Shown: positions 18,641 through 25,051 of the stretch, in pieces
Numbering within the stretch: the first letter of the stretch is position 1
Layout: each line of letters starts with the position of its first letter
Assembly: GCF_044792555.1 (NCBI RefSeq)
Contig: NZ_CP126238.1
Span: 186,001 to 250,000, forward strand
From: Alicycliphilus denitrificans_A
Lineage (GTDB): Bacteria > Pseudomonadota > Gammaproteobacteria > Burkholderiales > Burkholderiaceae_C
Direction of reading: 5' to 3'
DNA length: 64,000 nt
Notes under the pieces: generated by a model
Seen by the model: only the letters and a program-made list of their open reading frames with translations
Told to the model about the DNA's origin: nothing
Databases searched by the model: none
Translations under genes and position numbers: made by a program

Positions 18641-19297
18641 TCACCAATCAATTGGCTCTCCCAGTTCATGGCTGAATTTCTGAGCAAGGCGCTCCCTCCA
18701 GCCTTGAATCGTACTTGCGATGTCGGCCATGTTACTTTGGTCGATCCCCATCCGTCGAAGTGCAATGTGCATATTGTCAGTAATTTCGTGACCACTAAAT
18801 CCTAGAGTACGCGCGTTGGCAGTTGTCTTCGCCTGAACCCCTTTTTCTGATGATAGATGCCAGTCTCTTGGCCATTCATGGTGATGCTTGAAGAAGTTAG
18901 CTGCGGTATCGATGACTACCAAATGGCTCATCTGAGTTTCTGGATCTCTCGTGGCCTCTATTTCGAGGAGTTCATGCTTTCTATTCAGAATTGATGCCTT
19001 CCGTCCAGATAGATGGTGAAGCTGGCTGACGATTGCAATCGATTGAGTGAGTGTGGCTTGGCCAAGAACAAATGCTGAACCAATTAGTAGGCCAATCTCT
19101 TCATGGAGCATTTCCATTGGCACACCCCAGAACTTACGAGCTACTCCATATGGGCCTTCTCGTGCACAAAAACTTTCTTGGGACTCTGCCGCCACCTCTG
19201 ACAGTGAGCGCGCGATGCTTTGAAGCGGAAACATCACGAATGGATCGTGCAGTTCGTTCAATAGCCAGCGAACCGAAGTGATTGCTTGGGCGTGCAT
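18641..19297 (-). CDS. Cassette protein of unknown function
   Basis: A 218-residue, mostly helical soluble protein, with no signal peptide or clear membrane segment; one moderately hydrophobic stretch is MLHEEIGLLIGSAFVLGQAT. It has several His-rich spots (VSQLHHLSG, NFFKHHHEWPRDWHLSS). I recognise no family. The stop lies 7 bp before the attC and the start lies 22 bp after the previous one, so the gene fills its cassette. Base composition is much lower in GC than the flanking chromosome. Confidence 0.7.
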   Translation of the reverse strand: MHAQAITSVRWLLNELHDPFVMFPLQSIARSLSEVAAESQESFCAREGPYGVARKFWGVPMEMLHEEIGLLIGSAFVLGQATLTQSIAIVSQLHHLSGRKASILNRKHELLEIEATRDPETQMSHLVVIDTAANFFKHHHEWPRDWHLSSEKGVQAKTTANARTLGFSGHEITDNMHIALRRMGIDQSNMADIASTIQGWRERLAQKFSHELGEPIDW

Positions 19298-19319
19298 ACG
19301 AAATTGAGCTTGTCTAGTG

Positions 19320-19377
19320 GCCTAACTAATAAGGTAAGCGGCAGCTGGAAGCTGTCCGCTTGAGCGAAAGGTTAGGG
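19320..19377 (-). repeat. attC site of the zinc-finger cassette
   Basis: Boxes GCCTAAC and GTTAGGG enclose AAGCGGCAGC-TGGAA-GCTGTCCGCTT. The zinc-finger gene's TAG lies inside the GTTAG box. Confidence 0.88.
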
Positions 19378-20058
19378 CGCGGACTCGTCATCGAAGCTGT
19401 CATGGGACGGGTGTGAACCAAACTGACCATTATCACGATATCGGGCGTAGTAATCGCGGGTGGCATCCATCGATCGATTTTCACGGCTACTATCTGTGCT
19501 CGATGTTGATTGTTGTTGGTGCTTCGTCTGCTGTAATTTACGTCGAATGGGTGCTTTCGGAGAAACCTGCGAACCATTGTTATGTGTTTTTTTGATATGA
19601 GCATCTAGTCGATCCTGACGTACAAACGATGAGCAGTAAGGACATTTGCAAAGCTGGGGCTTCGATTTTTTCTTGACAGCAACTGCAAGCAATTGCTCTG
19701 TTTTTTCTTCGCTGTGAACCCTTGACATATGCTTTTTTATCTTGGTCACAACTACACCGCAGATAGAACAAATCGTTGTCGGCTTTGGCTTCAGCGTAGG
19801 CCCAAATTTGAGCGAGATCGGCTTTACGAAAATTGTCCTAATCTTCTTAGACGGCATCGGCAGAGACTGCGACACCTGCCTCGCTCCCTGTGCAGAAAAC
19901 GAAGATTTTGGGCCAACTCCTCCTCCATGAGCAGTTGGCATCGAGCGGCCTTTAGAAATATCGTCTATATATCCCCATCCTCCGCACTTGAAGCAATTCT
20001 CGTTAGAGCCTAAACAACTACATGACTGGCGTAGAAACTCGCTGATGGATTGGTTCAT
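19372..20058 (-). CDS. Cassette protein with a DnaJ-like zinc motif and two C2H2-type fingers
   Basis: A 228-residue protein with three apparent zinc sites. Residues 13-30 (CSC...NCFKCGGWGYI) resemble a DnaJ/zinc-ribbon knuckle. CSIC at 97-100 with His110 and His115 forms a C2H2 finger. CPYC at 139-142 with His154 and His159 forms a second. Lysine-rich linkers (KKKSKPQ, RRKLQQTKHQQQ) and a Ser/Asp-rich tail suggest nucleic-acid contact. C2H2 fingers are unusual in bacteria (the Ros/MucR type is the known case, and this is not Ros). I chose MNQSISEF at 20058, since the five upstream codons run into the previous attC. Function unknown; DNA or RNA binding is inferred. Confidence 0.75.
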   Translation of the reverse strand: MNQSISEFLRQSCSCLGSNENCFKCGGWGYIDDISKGRSMPTAHGGGVGPKSSFSAQGARQVSQSLPMPSKKIRTIFVKPISLKFGPTLKPKPTTICSICGVVVTKIKKHMSRVHSEEKTEQLLAVAVKKKSKPQLCKCPYCSSFVRQDRLDAHIKKTHNNGSQVSPKAPIRRKLQQTKHQQQSTSSTDSSRENRSMDATRDYYARYRDNGQFGSHPSHDSFDDESAP

Positions 20059-20065
20059 TGATCGC

Positions 20066-20124
20066 ACTAACAAACAAGGTAAGCCGGCCGCCGTAGGCGG
20101 ATCGGCTTGACCGCTGGGTTAGGT
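20066..20124 (-). repeat. attC site of the polytopic membrane protein cassette
   Basis: Boxes CACTAAC and GTTAGGT enclose TAAGCCGGCCGCC / GGCGGATCGGCTTGA arms with the GTA loop typical of this array. Confidence 0.88.
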
Positions 20125-20131
20125 CTCTCAT

Positions 20132-20872
20132 TCATAGCCCCTCGGCGAACTTTTGTGGCGAGAGTTTATAAGAGCCGGCTTCTGTAATACATAGACGTTT
20201 GTCGATTGTGTTTAGAAAGAAGGATTTTGTCGAAAACTTTCCAAGGTAAACCCAATCTATAATTCCATTAGGCTCGCAGATATCTTTATTGTCTAGAAAG
20301 AACACATTGGCCGCGCCATTGAAGACGGCTTTTCCATCGCGGTAGCCAGCCGATACGGTGCCTGCAAGCTGCATTAAAACGAGTGCTGCGACACAGGTAA
20401 ATATACTTTTATCATGCTTATAGATGCGGTAGCTGATGCCTACGCTTGCCGCGAATAGAACAAGTGCAAGTACAAGAACGCTTTTCTCGTTTTCGTAGTG
20501 GAATTTATTTCCAAAGAATGCCATTACTGCTCTGTAATAATCAAAACCGAAGCTAACTGAGTACAAGAGAATTAAATAGCCAGATAGTTTTACGATAAAG
20601 TTGCCATCTTTTCGATCTGATTGGCTAAAAAGCACGAAGGAAAAAAGGATGGGAACTGACACTAAAACTAGCAGGCGATTTAGCGGTGCACTGATGTAGT
20701 CGATTGAAGAGGCATATGGAAATACATCAAATCCGATTGCTCGCCAATACCCAAAAATGTAAATCGCTCCTAGCAATGTGGCGTAGGCGTAGAGCAACAC
20801 ACCTAACCCGAGCTTATCGGCGGCCAAGTAGACACTTGAGGTGCGGGATTGGGCTTGCAATGAATCTTGCAT
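20132..20872 (-). CDS. Cassette-encoded polytopic membrane protein
   Basis: A 246-residue protein with about five membrane helices: LGVLLYAYATLLGAIYIFGY, LNRLLVLVSVPILFSFVLF, LSGYLILLYSVSFGFDYY, SVLVLALVLFAASVGISYRI and FTCVAALVLMQLAGTVSAGY. It ends in a soluble C-terminal domain with Cys residues (DNKDICEP, KRLCITEAG). I recognise no family. The overall shape, a membrane region plus a small C-terminal domain, is common among accessory envelope or sensor proteins. It starts 4 bp from the previous attC and so must use the leader at the junction. AT-rich composition. Confidence 0.7.
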   Translation of the reverse strand: MQDSLQAQSRTSSVYLAADKLGLGVLLYAYATLLGAIYIFGYWRAIGFDVFPYASSIDYISAPLNRLLVLVSVPILFSFVLFSQSDRKDGNFIVKLSGYLILLYSVSFGFDYYRAVMAFFGNKFHYENEKSVLVLALVLFAASVGISYRIYKHDKSIFTCVAALVLMQLAGTVSAGYRDGKAVFNGAANVFFLDNKDICEPNGIIDWVYLGKFSTKSFFLNTIDKRLCITEAGSYKLSPQKFAEGL

Positions 20873-20876
20873 CGAG

Positions 20877-20936
20877 ACCTAACGAATAAAGTAAGCGGCT
20901 TGCCGTAGGTAAGTCCGCTTGACTGCCGGGTTAGGT
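20877..20936 (-). repeat. attC site of the interrupted cassette
   Basis: Boxes ACCTAAC and GTTAGGT enclose TAAGCGGCTTGCC / GGTAAGTCCGCTTGA arms. The broken gene's final TAA falls in the GTTAG box (20931-20933). Confidence 0.88.
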
Positions 20937-21224
20937 TGTGCGCGGTGTGATGTTGACTTTGGTTGTCATTTTCGAGGTGTTCGTGATCACAATTGAGACG
21001 TCTAGGCTGTGCTCTGCACTTTGACCAAGATGCGAGACTGCTTTTTCAGTGACATATGCCTCGACAGTTTATTTTATTTTTTCTAGTGGTGGATTCAGTT
21101 CTTTGATCAGTACCGATCCAGCCCCATTGAAATCCGATGCCCCCTCAATTTTGATTGAGTATTGAAAATCGACCTTTAAAGCTGAAAAAATAGTGACTTC
21201 GGCATTGTGTTTTTTATGATTCAT
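20931..21224 (-). pseudogene. Cassette gene interrupted by one in-frame TAA
   Basis: From an ATG at 21224 the minus-strand frame runs for 98 codons to a TAA inside the attC, with a single internal stop at codon 52 (21071-21069, after LNPPLEKIK). The frame continues in register afterwards as TVEAYVTEKAVSHLGQSAEH, then SLDVSIVITNTSKM. Both halves look like one small soluble beta-rich protein of about 97 residues. A typical GGAAT leader precedes the ATG. A nonsense mutation, programmed readthrough or a sequencing error could explain the stop. Because the stop splits the frame, neither half is long enough to stand out as a gene. Family unknown. Confidence 0.65.
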
Positions 21225-21244
21225 GAAATATTCCTTTTTGATAT

Positions 21245-21304
21245 ACCTAACGCTAAAAGTAAGCGGCTGGCCGTAGGCCAGTCCGCTTGACTGTAAGGTT
21301 AGAC
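21245..21304 (-). repeat. attC site
   Basis: Boxes ACCTAAC and GTTAGAC enclose AAGCGGCTGGCC-GTA-GGCCAGTCCGCTT, one of the most perfect folds in the array. Confidence 0.9.
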
Positions 21305-21308
21305 AGGA

Positions 21309-21569
21309 CTATTTGCCACCGTATCCATTGCGAATAGTTCGAAGGATTACCCTACCGTGCGGCTCCTCTCCATCTCCTTGGATGGTTGAATAAGTAATCC
21401 CGTTTAAATGCTTGTTGATTCTCTTATCCCCAAGTTCCGTGATGCGCCAGCTCTCATCTGCGGCTTTTTTATAGTCGTAGTCTTTTACTTCGGTGTCGTT
21501 GCCTGCGTGAAGAACAATTCGGACTCCTTCAACTTCCCAAACTTTATCTTCAAAATCTCGTGCTTTCAT
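21309..21569 (-). CDS. Small cassette protein of unknown function
   Basis: An 86-residue acidic/basic mixed soluble protein (MKARDFEDKVWEVEGVRIVL, then DKRINKHLNGITYSTIQGDG). The strand-rich pattern could suit a small single-domain binding protein. It has no signal peptide or membrane segment and no recognised family. It fills the cassette between two attC sites, with a purine-rich leader (AAGGAAAAA) before the ATG. Confidence 0.7.
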   Translation of the reverse strand: MKARDFEDKVWEVEGVRIVLHAGNDTEVKDYDYKKAADESWRITELGDKRINKHLNGITYSTIQGDGEEPHGRVILRTIRNGYGGK

Positions 21570-21593
21570 TTTTTCCTTTCTATGTGAATGTGA

Positions 21594-21653
21594 GGCTAAC
21601 GCCGAAAGTAAGCCGCCCGCCGTAGGCGGGTCGGCTTGACTGCACAGTTAGAC
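21594..21653 (-). repeat. attC site of an empty cassette
   Basis: Boxes GGCTAAC and GTTAGAC enclose AAGCCGCCCGCC-GTA-GGCGGGTCGGCTT. Only five bases separate it from the next attC at 21659, so no gene lies between the two. Confidence 0.88.
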
Positions 21654-21658
21654 CCGAA

Positions 21659-21716
21659 GGCCAACGGGCGGTTGCCAGTCAAGCTGGTAGACGTCCTGTT
21701 GAACCACTTGTTAGGC
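21659..21716 (-). repeat. attC site, divergent type
   Basis: Boxes GGCCAAC and GTTAGGC enclose weaker arms around GTTGCCAG-TCAAG-CTGGTAGAC. The sequence differs from the TAAGC-type sites. It belongs to the gene at 21748-22371, whose stop lies 31 bp away. Confidence 0.75.
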
Positions 21717-21747
21717 TTGGGGACAAGTGAACCTTTAATTGAGATAC

Positions 21748-22371
21748 TCATATACTTCTATCGCCGTATCTGCGCAAGGCCATAATGCGAGATCTTTCTT
21801 CATTGCGCATGCTCTCAATGGAGATATAAAACTGAGGCTCGGGATCAACCTTTCCTTCCACAACTCGATGGCAGTGGATAGGCGCCTTCTTGCCATTTTT
21901 TGAAAGGTATTCGTGCGCAAGGCTATGGGCTTCAAGCAGTTGTGCATCAATGATTTCAGCGCCTTGCGTCTTGGTTAGGTTGCGAACAACTATGGCGACG
22001 TTCAAATCTTCAAAATAGACCACATCACGAAACTCTAGGAGTTTATGGTCTTGAATATTTAGTTTTTCCAGGAGCGTGTCGATACACTTCCCCACAGGCC
22101 GTTTCCATAGCCTGTCGAAGAACTCATCAAAGACCTTTTTGCCAAAGCAGGTTGCTGTGAACACTGCTAAGCCCCCAACAATCTCAACTCCAGAAAAAGC
22201 CGTTGGACTCTGGTGTGTGTAAAGCGTTGGGTTGCTCTTGAAAGACTCAGGGGACTCTTCCCAGTCACCTTCTTTAAGAGCTCGCTCCAGTGGTTCGAGT
22301 GCGTCAATGGCCGCTCGCATAAAGTGCTGCTGACCTTCTAGCCCGAATGTGTATTTATAGCTATCAATCAT
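21748..22371 (-). CDS. Cassette protein of unknown function with a central hydrophobic segment
   Basis: A 207-residue protein. An N-terminal helical part (QQHFMRAAIDALEPLERALK) is followed by a hydrophobic stretch FSGVEIVGGLAVFTATCFGK (about 60-79), which may be a membrane anchor. A soluble alpha/beta domain follows (VVYFEDLNVAIVVRNLTK, HCHRVVEGKVDPEPQFYISI). I recognise no family. The start is 22 bp after the preceding attC. It could be a small membrane-anchored sensor or effector, but nothing in the sequence settles that. Confidence 0.7.
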   Translation of the reverse strand: MIDSYKYTFGLEGQQHFMRAAIDALEPLERALKEGDWEESPESFKSNPTLYTHQSPTAFSGVEIVGGLAVFTATCFGKKVFDEFFDRLWKRPVGKCIDTLLEKLNIQDHKLLEFRDVVYFEDLNVAIVVRNLTKTQGAEIIDAQLLEAHSLAHEYLSKNGKKAPIHCHRVVEGKVDPEPQFYISIESMRNEERSRIMALRRYGDRSI

Positions 22372-22393
22372 GCTTCTATCGTTTTATGAGAGA

Positions 22394-22451
22394 GCCTAAC
22401 GTTGGAATTCAGCGGCCGCCGTAGGCGGTCCGCTGGAATGAAGTGTTAGAT
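22394..22451 (-). repeat. attC site
   Basis: Boxes GCCTAAC and GTTAGAT enclose CAGCGGCCGCC-GTA-GGCGGTCCGCTG. The TAA of the gene at 22446-23114 lies in the GTTAG box. Confidence 0.9.
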
Positions 22452-23114
22452 TCCATCGCTCTTTTTCCCGGTGACTTCAAGCTTGCCATCGCTTTGCTTT
22501 TTGGCAAGCGGCTCGGCACGCCTAAAAACAGAAAGAAGAATCTTTAACTTCATGACCGGATTTCCTTGAACCCGTTGATCTATTAGTTTTTCTTGTGTCT
22601 CAGTAAGACCAAATACTTGAATAAGTTGCCTTGCAGAGCTTTCGCAGAAAGCTATTTGCTTTTGCGTAAGCTCAAGCTCTTCTTTAGTTAAGTTAATTTT
22701 GGAAAGCTTGTGATCGATAGACCCCTTTTGGATTTTTCGGTATGTATCGTGGGCTGTGTTCAAGGCGCTGCATACAGCCTTAACAATTCCGGCCACGGTA
22801 ATTGCTACAAGCAATAGTTCAGAGAGTTCAATAAAGCCCGGTGAAGCATATTGAATGCGCACAACCTCTGGTCGAAGCTTGGGCGGTATTTTGTGAAATA
22901 GCTGGCTGAAAAAGTTGACAGTGCTGTATCCCCCCCTCCAAGGGAATTTGCCGTATATGTAATCAATTTCCTCCCTCCTTGCCAAAGGAAGGTCGGGAAG
23001 TAGCGAATAGGCGAAACCATAGAGCTGCGTGTAGTCTTTTGTTGCCTCGGACAGCTCTTCAAGCTTCCATCGCCCGTCTAGGCTCAATTTTGTTTTGGTT
23101 GGTTGCAGTGCCAC
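22446..23114 (-). CDS. Cassette protein of unknown function with one hydrophobic helix and a helical tail
   Basis: A 222-residue protein. The N-terminal soluble part contains WKLEELSEATKDYTQLYGFA and PLARREEIDYIYGKFPWRGG. A hydrophobic helix follows (IELSELLLVAITVAGIVKAV, about 94-113), then a charged, heptad-like helix (LSKINLTKEELELTQKQIAF) and a basic tail ending KKQSDGKLEVTGKKSDGI. No family was recognised. The N-terminal domain plus central helix plus coil resembles membrane-tethered scaffold-like accessory proteins. Its stop overlaps the attC and its start lies 13 bp from the next one. Confidence 0.7.
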   Translation of the reverse strand: MALQPTKTKLSLDGRWKLEELSEATKDYTQLYGFAYSLLPDLPLARREEIDYIYGKFPWRGGYSTVNFFSQLFHKIPPKLRPEVVRIQYASPGFIELSELLLVAITVAGIVKAVCSALNTAHDTYRKIQKGSIDHKLSKINLTKEELELTQKQIAFCESSARQLIQVFGLTETQEKLIDQRVQGNPVMKLKILLSVFRRAEPLAKKQSDGKLEVTGKKSDGI

Positions 23115-23127
23115 TATGTATCCAAGA

Positions 23128-23184
23128 ATCTAACGAATAAATTGAGCGGCGGCGAAGCCGTCCGCCTCGAATGGATGGTTAGGA
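23128..23184 (-). repeat. attC site
   Basis: Boxes ATCTAAC and GTTAGGA enclose TTGAGCGGCGGC-GAA-GCCGTCCGCCTCGA. Length 57 bp. Confidence 0.88.
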
Positions 23185-23185
23185 G

Positions 23186-23812
23186 TCACGCTATTGGCGT
23201 CGGTAACACGAACTGATGTGGTGATTTCTCATGGATTGCCTTCATCTTTGAAGCATCTTGCATGAACCACTCGATCATTTCCCAACGGTCAAGTGAACTT
23301 GACTGGTTACCCATGCTCTTCCTGATTTCTAGAAGAAGTGTTCCCATCAAGGCAATCCAGTGGGAAGTCTTTTCATCGATGGGTCTACCATCTCGCTCAG
23401 TGTGATAAAAAAATTGCATTAGCTCGCTGTAAGCACGAACAACCTCATCATTTGCAACCAAAGACAGCTTGAAGCCGACTTGCCGATATTCAACTGACAG
23501 CATTCTTGCAAGAGCAATTTCATCCTTCTTCTTATTTTTATATTTAGGGTCATGCGCGACAGCAGCATCGCTAGTGAAGAGAAGAAAAAATGGTTCGAGC
23601 AGGGCGTTGTAAGTAGCAAGTCTGTCTTCGCGCAATTTGTCCTCAAGCTCCGCAATACGCTTGGTTTGCGCCTCCTGTTTTATCTGCGAAGATTCGATAC
23701 GGTTCTGTATAAGCCAGCCAATGCCTCCCAGAATAACCAGAAGAATTGGCGTGATAAGCGTGGCGATCGCGCTAATCGTATCGAGCAGGTCTTTTTCGAC
23801 TGGTACGGTCAT
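23186..23812 (-). CDS. Cassette protein: single N-terminal membrane helix, coiled coil, helical domain
   Basis: A 208-residue protein. TISAIATLITPILLVILGGI (about 11-30) is a membrane anchor, followed by a coiled coil (SSQIKQEAQTKRIAELEDKL) and an all-helical cytoplasmic domain (YRQVGFKLSLVANDEVVRAY, LMGTLLLEIRKSMGN). I recognise no named family, but the layout matches the cassette gene at 24163-24642, including a conserved 'surface helix then IRK/MRRDxG' end. The ATG at 23812 was chosen because upstream codons run into the attC and the ORF-poor cassette. It could be a membrane-bound stress or defence-related factor; this is only a suggestion. Confidence 0.7.
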   Translation of the reverse strand: MTVPVEKDLLDTISAIATLITPILLVILGGIGWLIQNRIESSQIKQEAQTKRIAELEDKLREDRLATYNALLEPFFLLFTSDAAVAHDPKYKNKKKDEIALARMLSVEYRQVGFKLSLVANDEVVRAYSELMQFFYHTERDGRPIDEKTSHWIALMGTLLLEIRKSMGNQSSSLDRWEMIEWFMQDASKMKAIHEKSPHQFVLPTPIA

Positions 23813-23835
23813 TGCTGAATTCGTCGTTTCATGTT

Positions 23836-23895
23836 GACTAACGGGCGAGGTAAGCCGACCGCCGTAGGCGGGTCGGCTTGACCGAAATGTTAGAG
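23836..23895 (-). repeat. attC site of ORF-poor cassette B
   Basis: Boxes GACTAAC and GTTAGAG enclose AAGCCGACCGCC-GTA-GGCGGGTCGGCTT. Almost identical to the attC at 24653-24712. Confidence 0.9.
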
Positions 23896-24108
23896 CCAGA
23901 AGCCAAAACGGGTAACCGTAACTTGGCGACGGGCACGAACTGCGAAAAAGCGCTGCACCACCGAAGCGGCACAGCACTTAAAAAATGAAACTGGCGCAGC
24001 AAACGCAGGCGAAGCCCAGAGAAACGACAAACCCAGCGCTGAACAGCGCTTGAGAAACTAAATGCCGTTTGAATAAACATGGTCTAAATAAAGCGGTGGT
24101 TTCTTTGG
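23896..24108 (-). other. ORF-poor integron cassette B, related to cassette A at 24713-24973
   Basis: A 213-bp cassette body. The only frame (minus, 24080 to 23838, 80 codons) starts MFIQTAFSFSSAVQRWVCRF and ends inside the attC (SVKPTRLRRSAYLAR), so its last 15-20 residues are attC sequence. Both ends of this cassette are nearly identical to cassette A, while the middle differs in length. The 5' end has an AGCGCTG-TT-CAGCGCT hairpin. Whether it makes a peptide, a small RNA or a promoter is open. Confidence 0.6.
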
Positions 24109-24168
24109 GACTAACGAACGAGGTAAGCCGACCGCCGAAGGCGGGGCGGCTTGAGCGCCGGGTTAGCT
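24109..24168 (-). repeat. attC site
   Basis: Boxes GACTAAC and GTTAGCT enclose AAGCCGACCGCC-GAA-GGCGGGGCGGCTT. It contains the stop codon of the gene at 24163-24642. Confidence 0.9.
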
Positions 24169-24642
24169 AGTTGAAATTTCAAAAACAACCATGCGGTGTT
24201 GGTAAGAAGTTTTTGGAAATCCTGAGTCACGTCGCATTTCGTTAACACAAGCCAAGAAAGCTTTTTTGTAAGTTTCTTGAGAAACAGATTCCTTAGAATT
24301 CATAGCTTGCATATTTAGATCGAGAAATTTACCTAAAGCCTCGACTACTTCTTCAGAAGCCCAGAGCGCAGCTTCGTCATATGCAGCCAAGAATGCATTT
24401 TTTTGTTCGGTTGTTGCGGGAGTAGCCGAAGCTAGAAATACGCGAATTGTTTGCGAGAGTTTTGCATATATATTTCTCTTACGAACAAGTAGCTCCTGTT
24501 CTCGGATTAGATTTGCCTTTTCGCGCTCGATAGTTCTTTGTGCCCAAAGAGCTGCCAAATGTTTAGATAAAGCAAAGACGACCGCACTACCGCCTCCGAG
24601 TGCAAATAAAACAGCTCCCGCAAATTCAAAAGCTTCTGTCAT
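24163..24642 (-). CDS. Cassette protein: N-terminal membrane helix, coiled coil, helical domain
   Basis: A 159-residue protein. A membrane segment (EFAGAVLFALGGGSAVVFAL, about 5-24) is followed by a long charged helix (RTIEREKANLIREQELLVRK) and a helical domain (FLAAYDEAALWASEEVVEAL, then CVNEMRRDSGFPKTSYQHR). The layout is like the cassette gene at 23186-23812. It starts 10 bp from the preceding attC and its TAA is inside its own attC. I recognise no named family; the function cannot be read from sequence. Confidence 0.72.
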   Translation of the reverse strand: MTEAFEFAGAVLFALGGGSAVVFALSKHLAALWAQRTIEREKANLIREQELLVRKRNIYAKLSQTIRVFLASATPATTEQKNAFLAAYDEAALWASEEVVEALGKFLDLNMQAMNSKESVSQETYKKAFLACVNEMRRDSGFPKTSYQHRMVVFEISTS

Positions 24643-24652
24643 ATGGGATCTT

Positions 24653-24712
24653 AGCTAACGGGCGAGGTAAGCCGACCGCAGAATGCGGGTCGGCTTGACC
24701 GAAATGTTAGAG
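24653..24712 (-). repeat. attC site of ORF-poor cassette A
   Basis: Boxes AGCTAAC and GTTAGAG enclose AAGCCGACCGCAGAATGCGG / GTCGGCTT arms. Near-identical to the attC of cassette B at 23836-23895. Confidence 0.9.
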
Positions 24713-24973
24713 CCAGAAGCCAAAACGGGTAACCTGAATTTGGTGACGGGCACGAACTGCGAAAAAGCACAGCGCCACCGAGGCAGCGCAACACTGCGAA
24801 AACGATAGCTGCTTGCGCTTGCTACGCAAGGGCTAGAGGCCAAAAAGACTGGAAACCTGCGCAGCCCATGCAGGCGAAGCCCGGAGAAACGGCAAACCCA
24901 GCGCTGAACAACGCCTGAGAAACGAAATGCCGTTTGAATCAACATGGGCTAAATAAAGCGGTGGTTTCTTTGG
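24713..24973 (-). other. ORF-poor integron cassette A, related to cassette B at 23896-24108
   Basis: A 261-bp cassette body. A minus-strand frame from 24945 to 24655 (96 codons) starts MLIQTAFRFSGVVQRWVCRF and reads into the attC (NISVKPTRILRSAYLAR). The first about 80 and last about 70 bp match cassette B closely. The middle has a private insertion with an inverted repeat (AGCTGCTTGCG / CGCAAGGGCT). The protein-like frame is preserved in both copies but has an odd Arg/Phe/Ser-rich composition, so coding is doubtful. Confidence 0.6.
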
Positions 24974-25045
24974 GACTAACGACGAAGGTCAGCGGCAGGC
25001 GGACAGCGCAGCTGGGCGACTGTCCGCTGGACCGGATTGTTAGCC
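24974..25045 (-). repeat. attC site of the first cassette
   Basis: Boxes GACTAAC and GTTAGCC, 72 bp, enclose CAGCGGCAGGCGGACAG... / ...GCGACTGTCCGCTG arms. This is the attC closest to intI, belonging to the cassette inserted at attI most recently if the usual order of insertion holds. Confidence 0.87.
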
Positions 25046-25051
25046 CTGTTG

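Noticed and set aside
18568..18795. Frame of 75 codons overlapping the attC at 18566 and the start of the next cassette gene
   Set aside because: It runs antisense or out of register with the 218-codon gene, and its last 20 residues are attC sequence; a by-product of the site.
19051..19281. Plus-strand frames inside the integron as cassette genes in reverse orientation
   Set aside because: They are short, overlap better-supported minus-strand genes and lack ribosome sites; every supported cassette gene runs on the minus strand.
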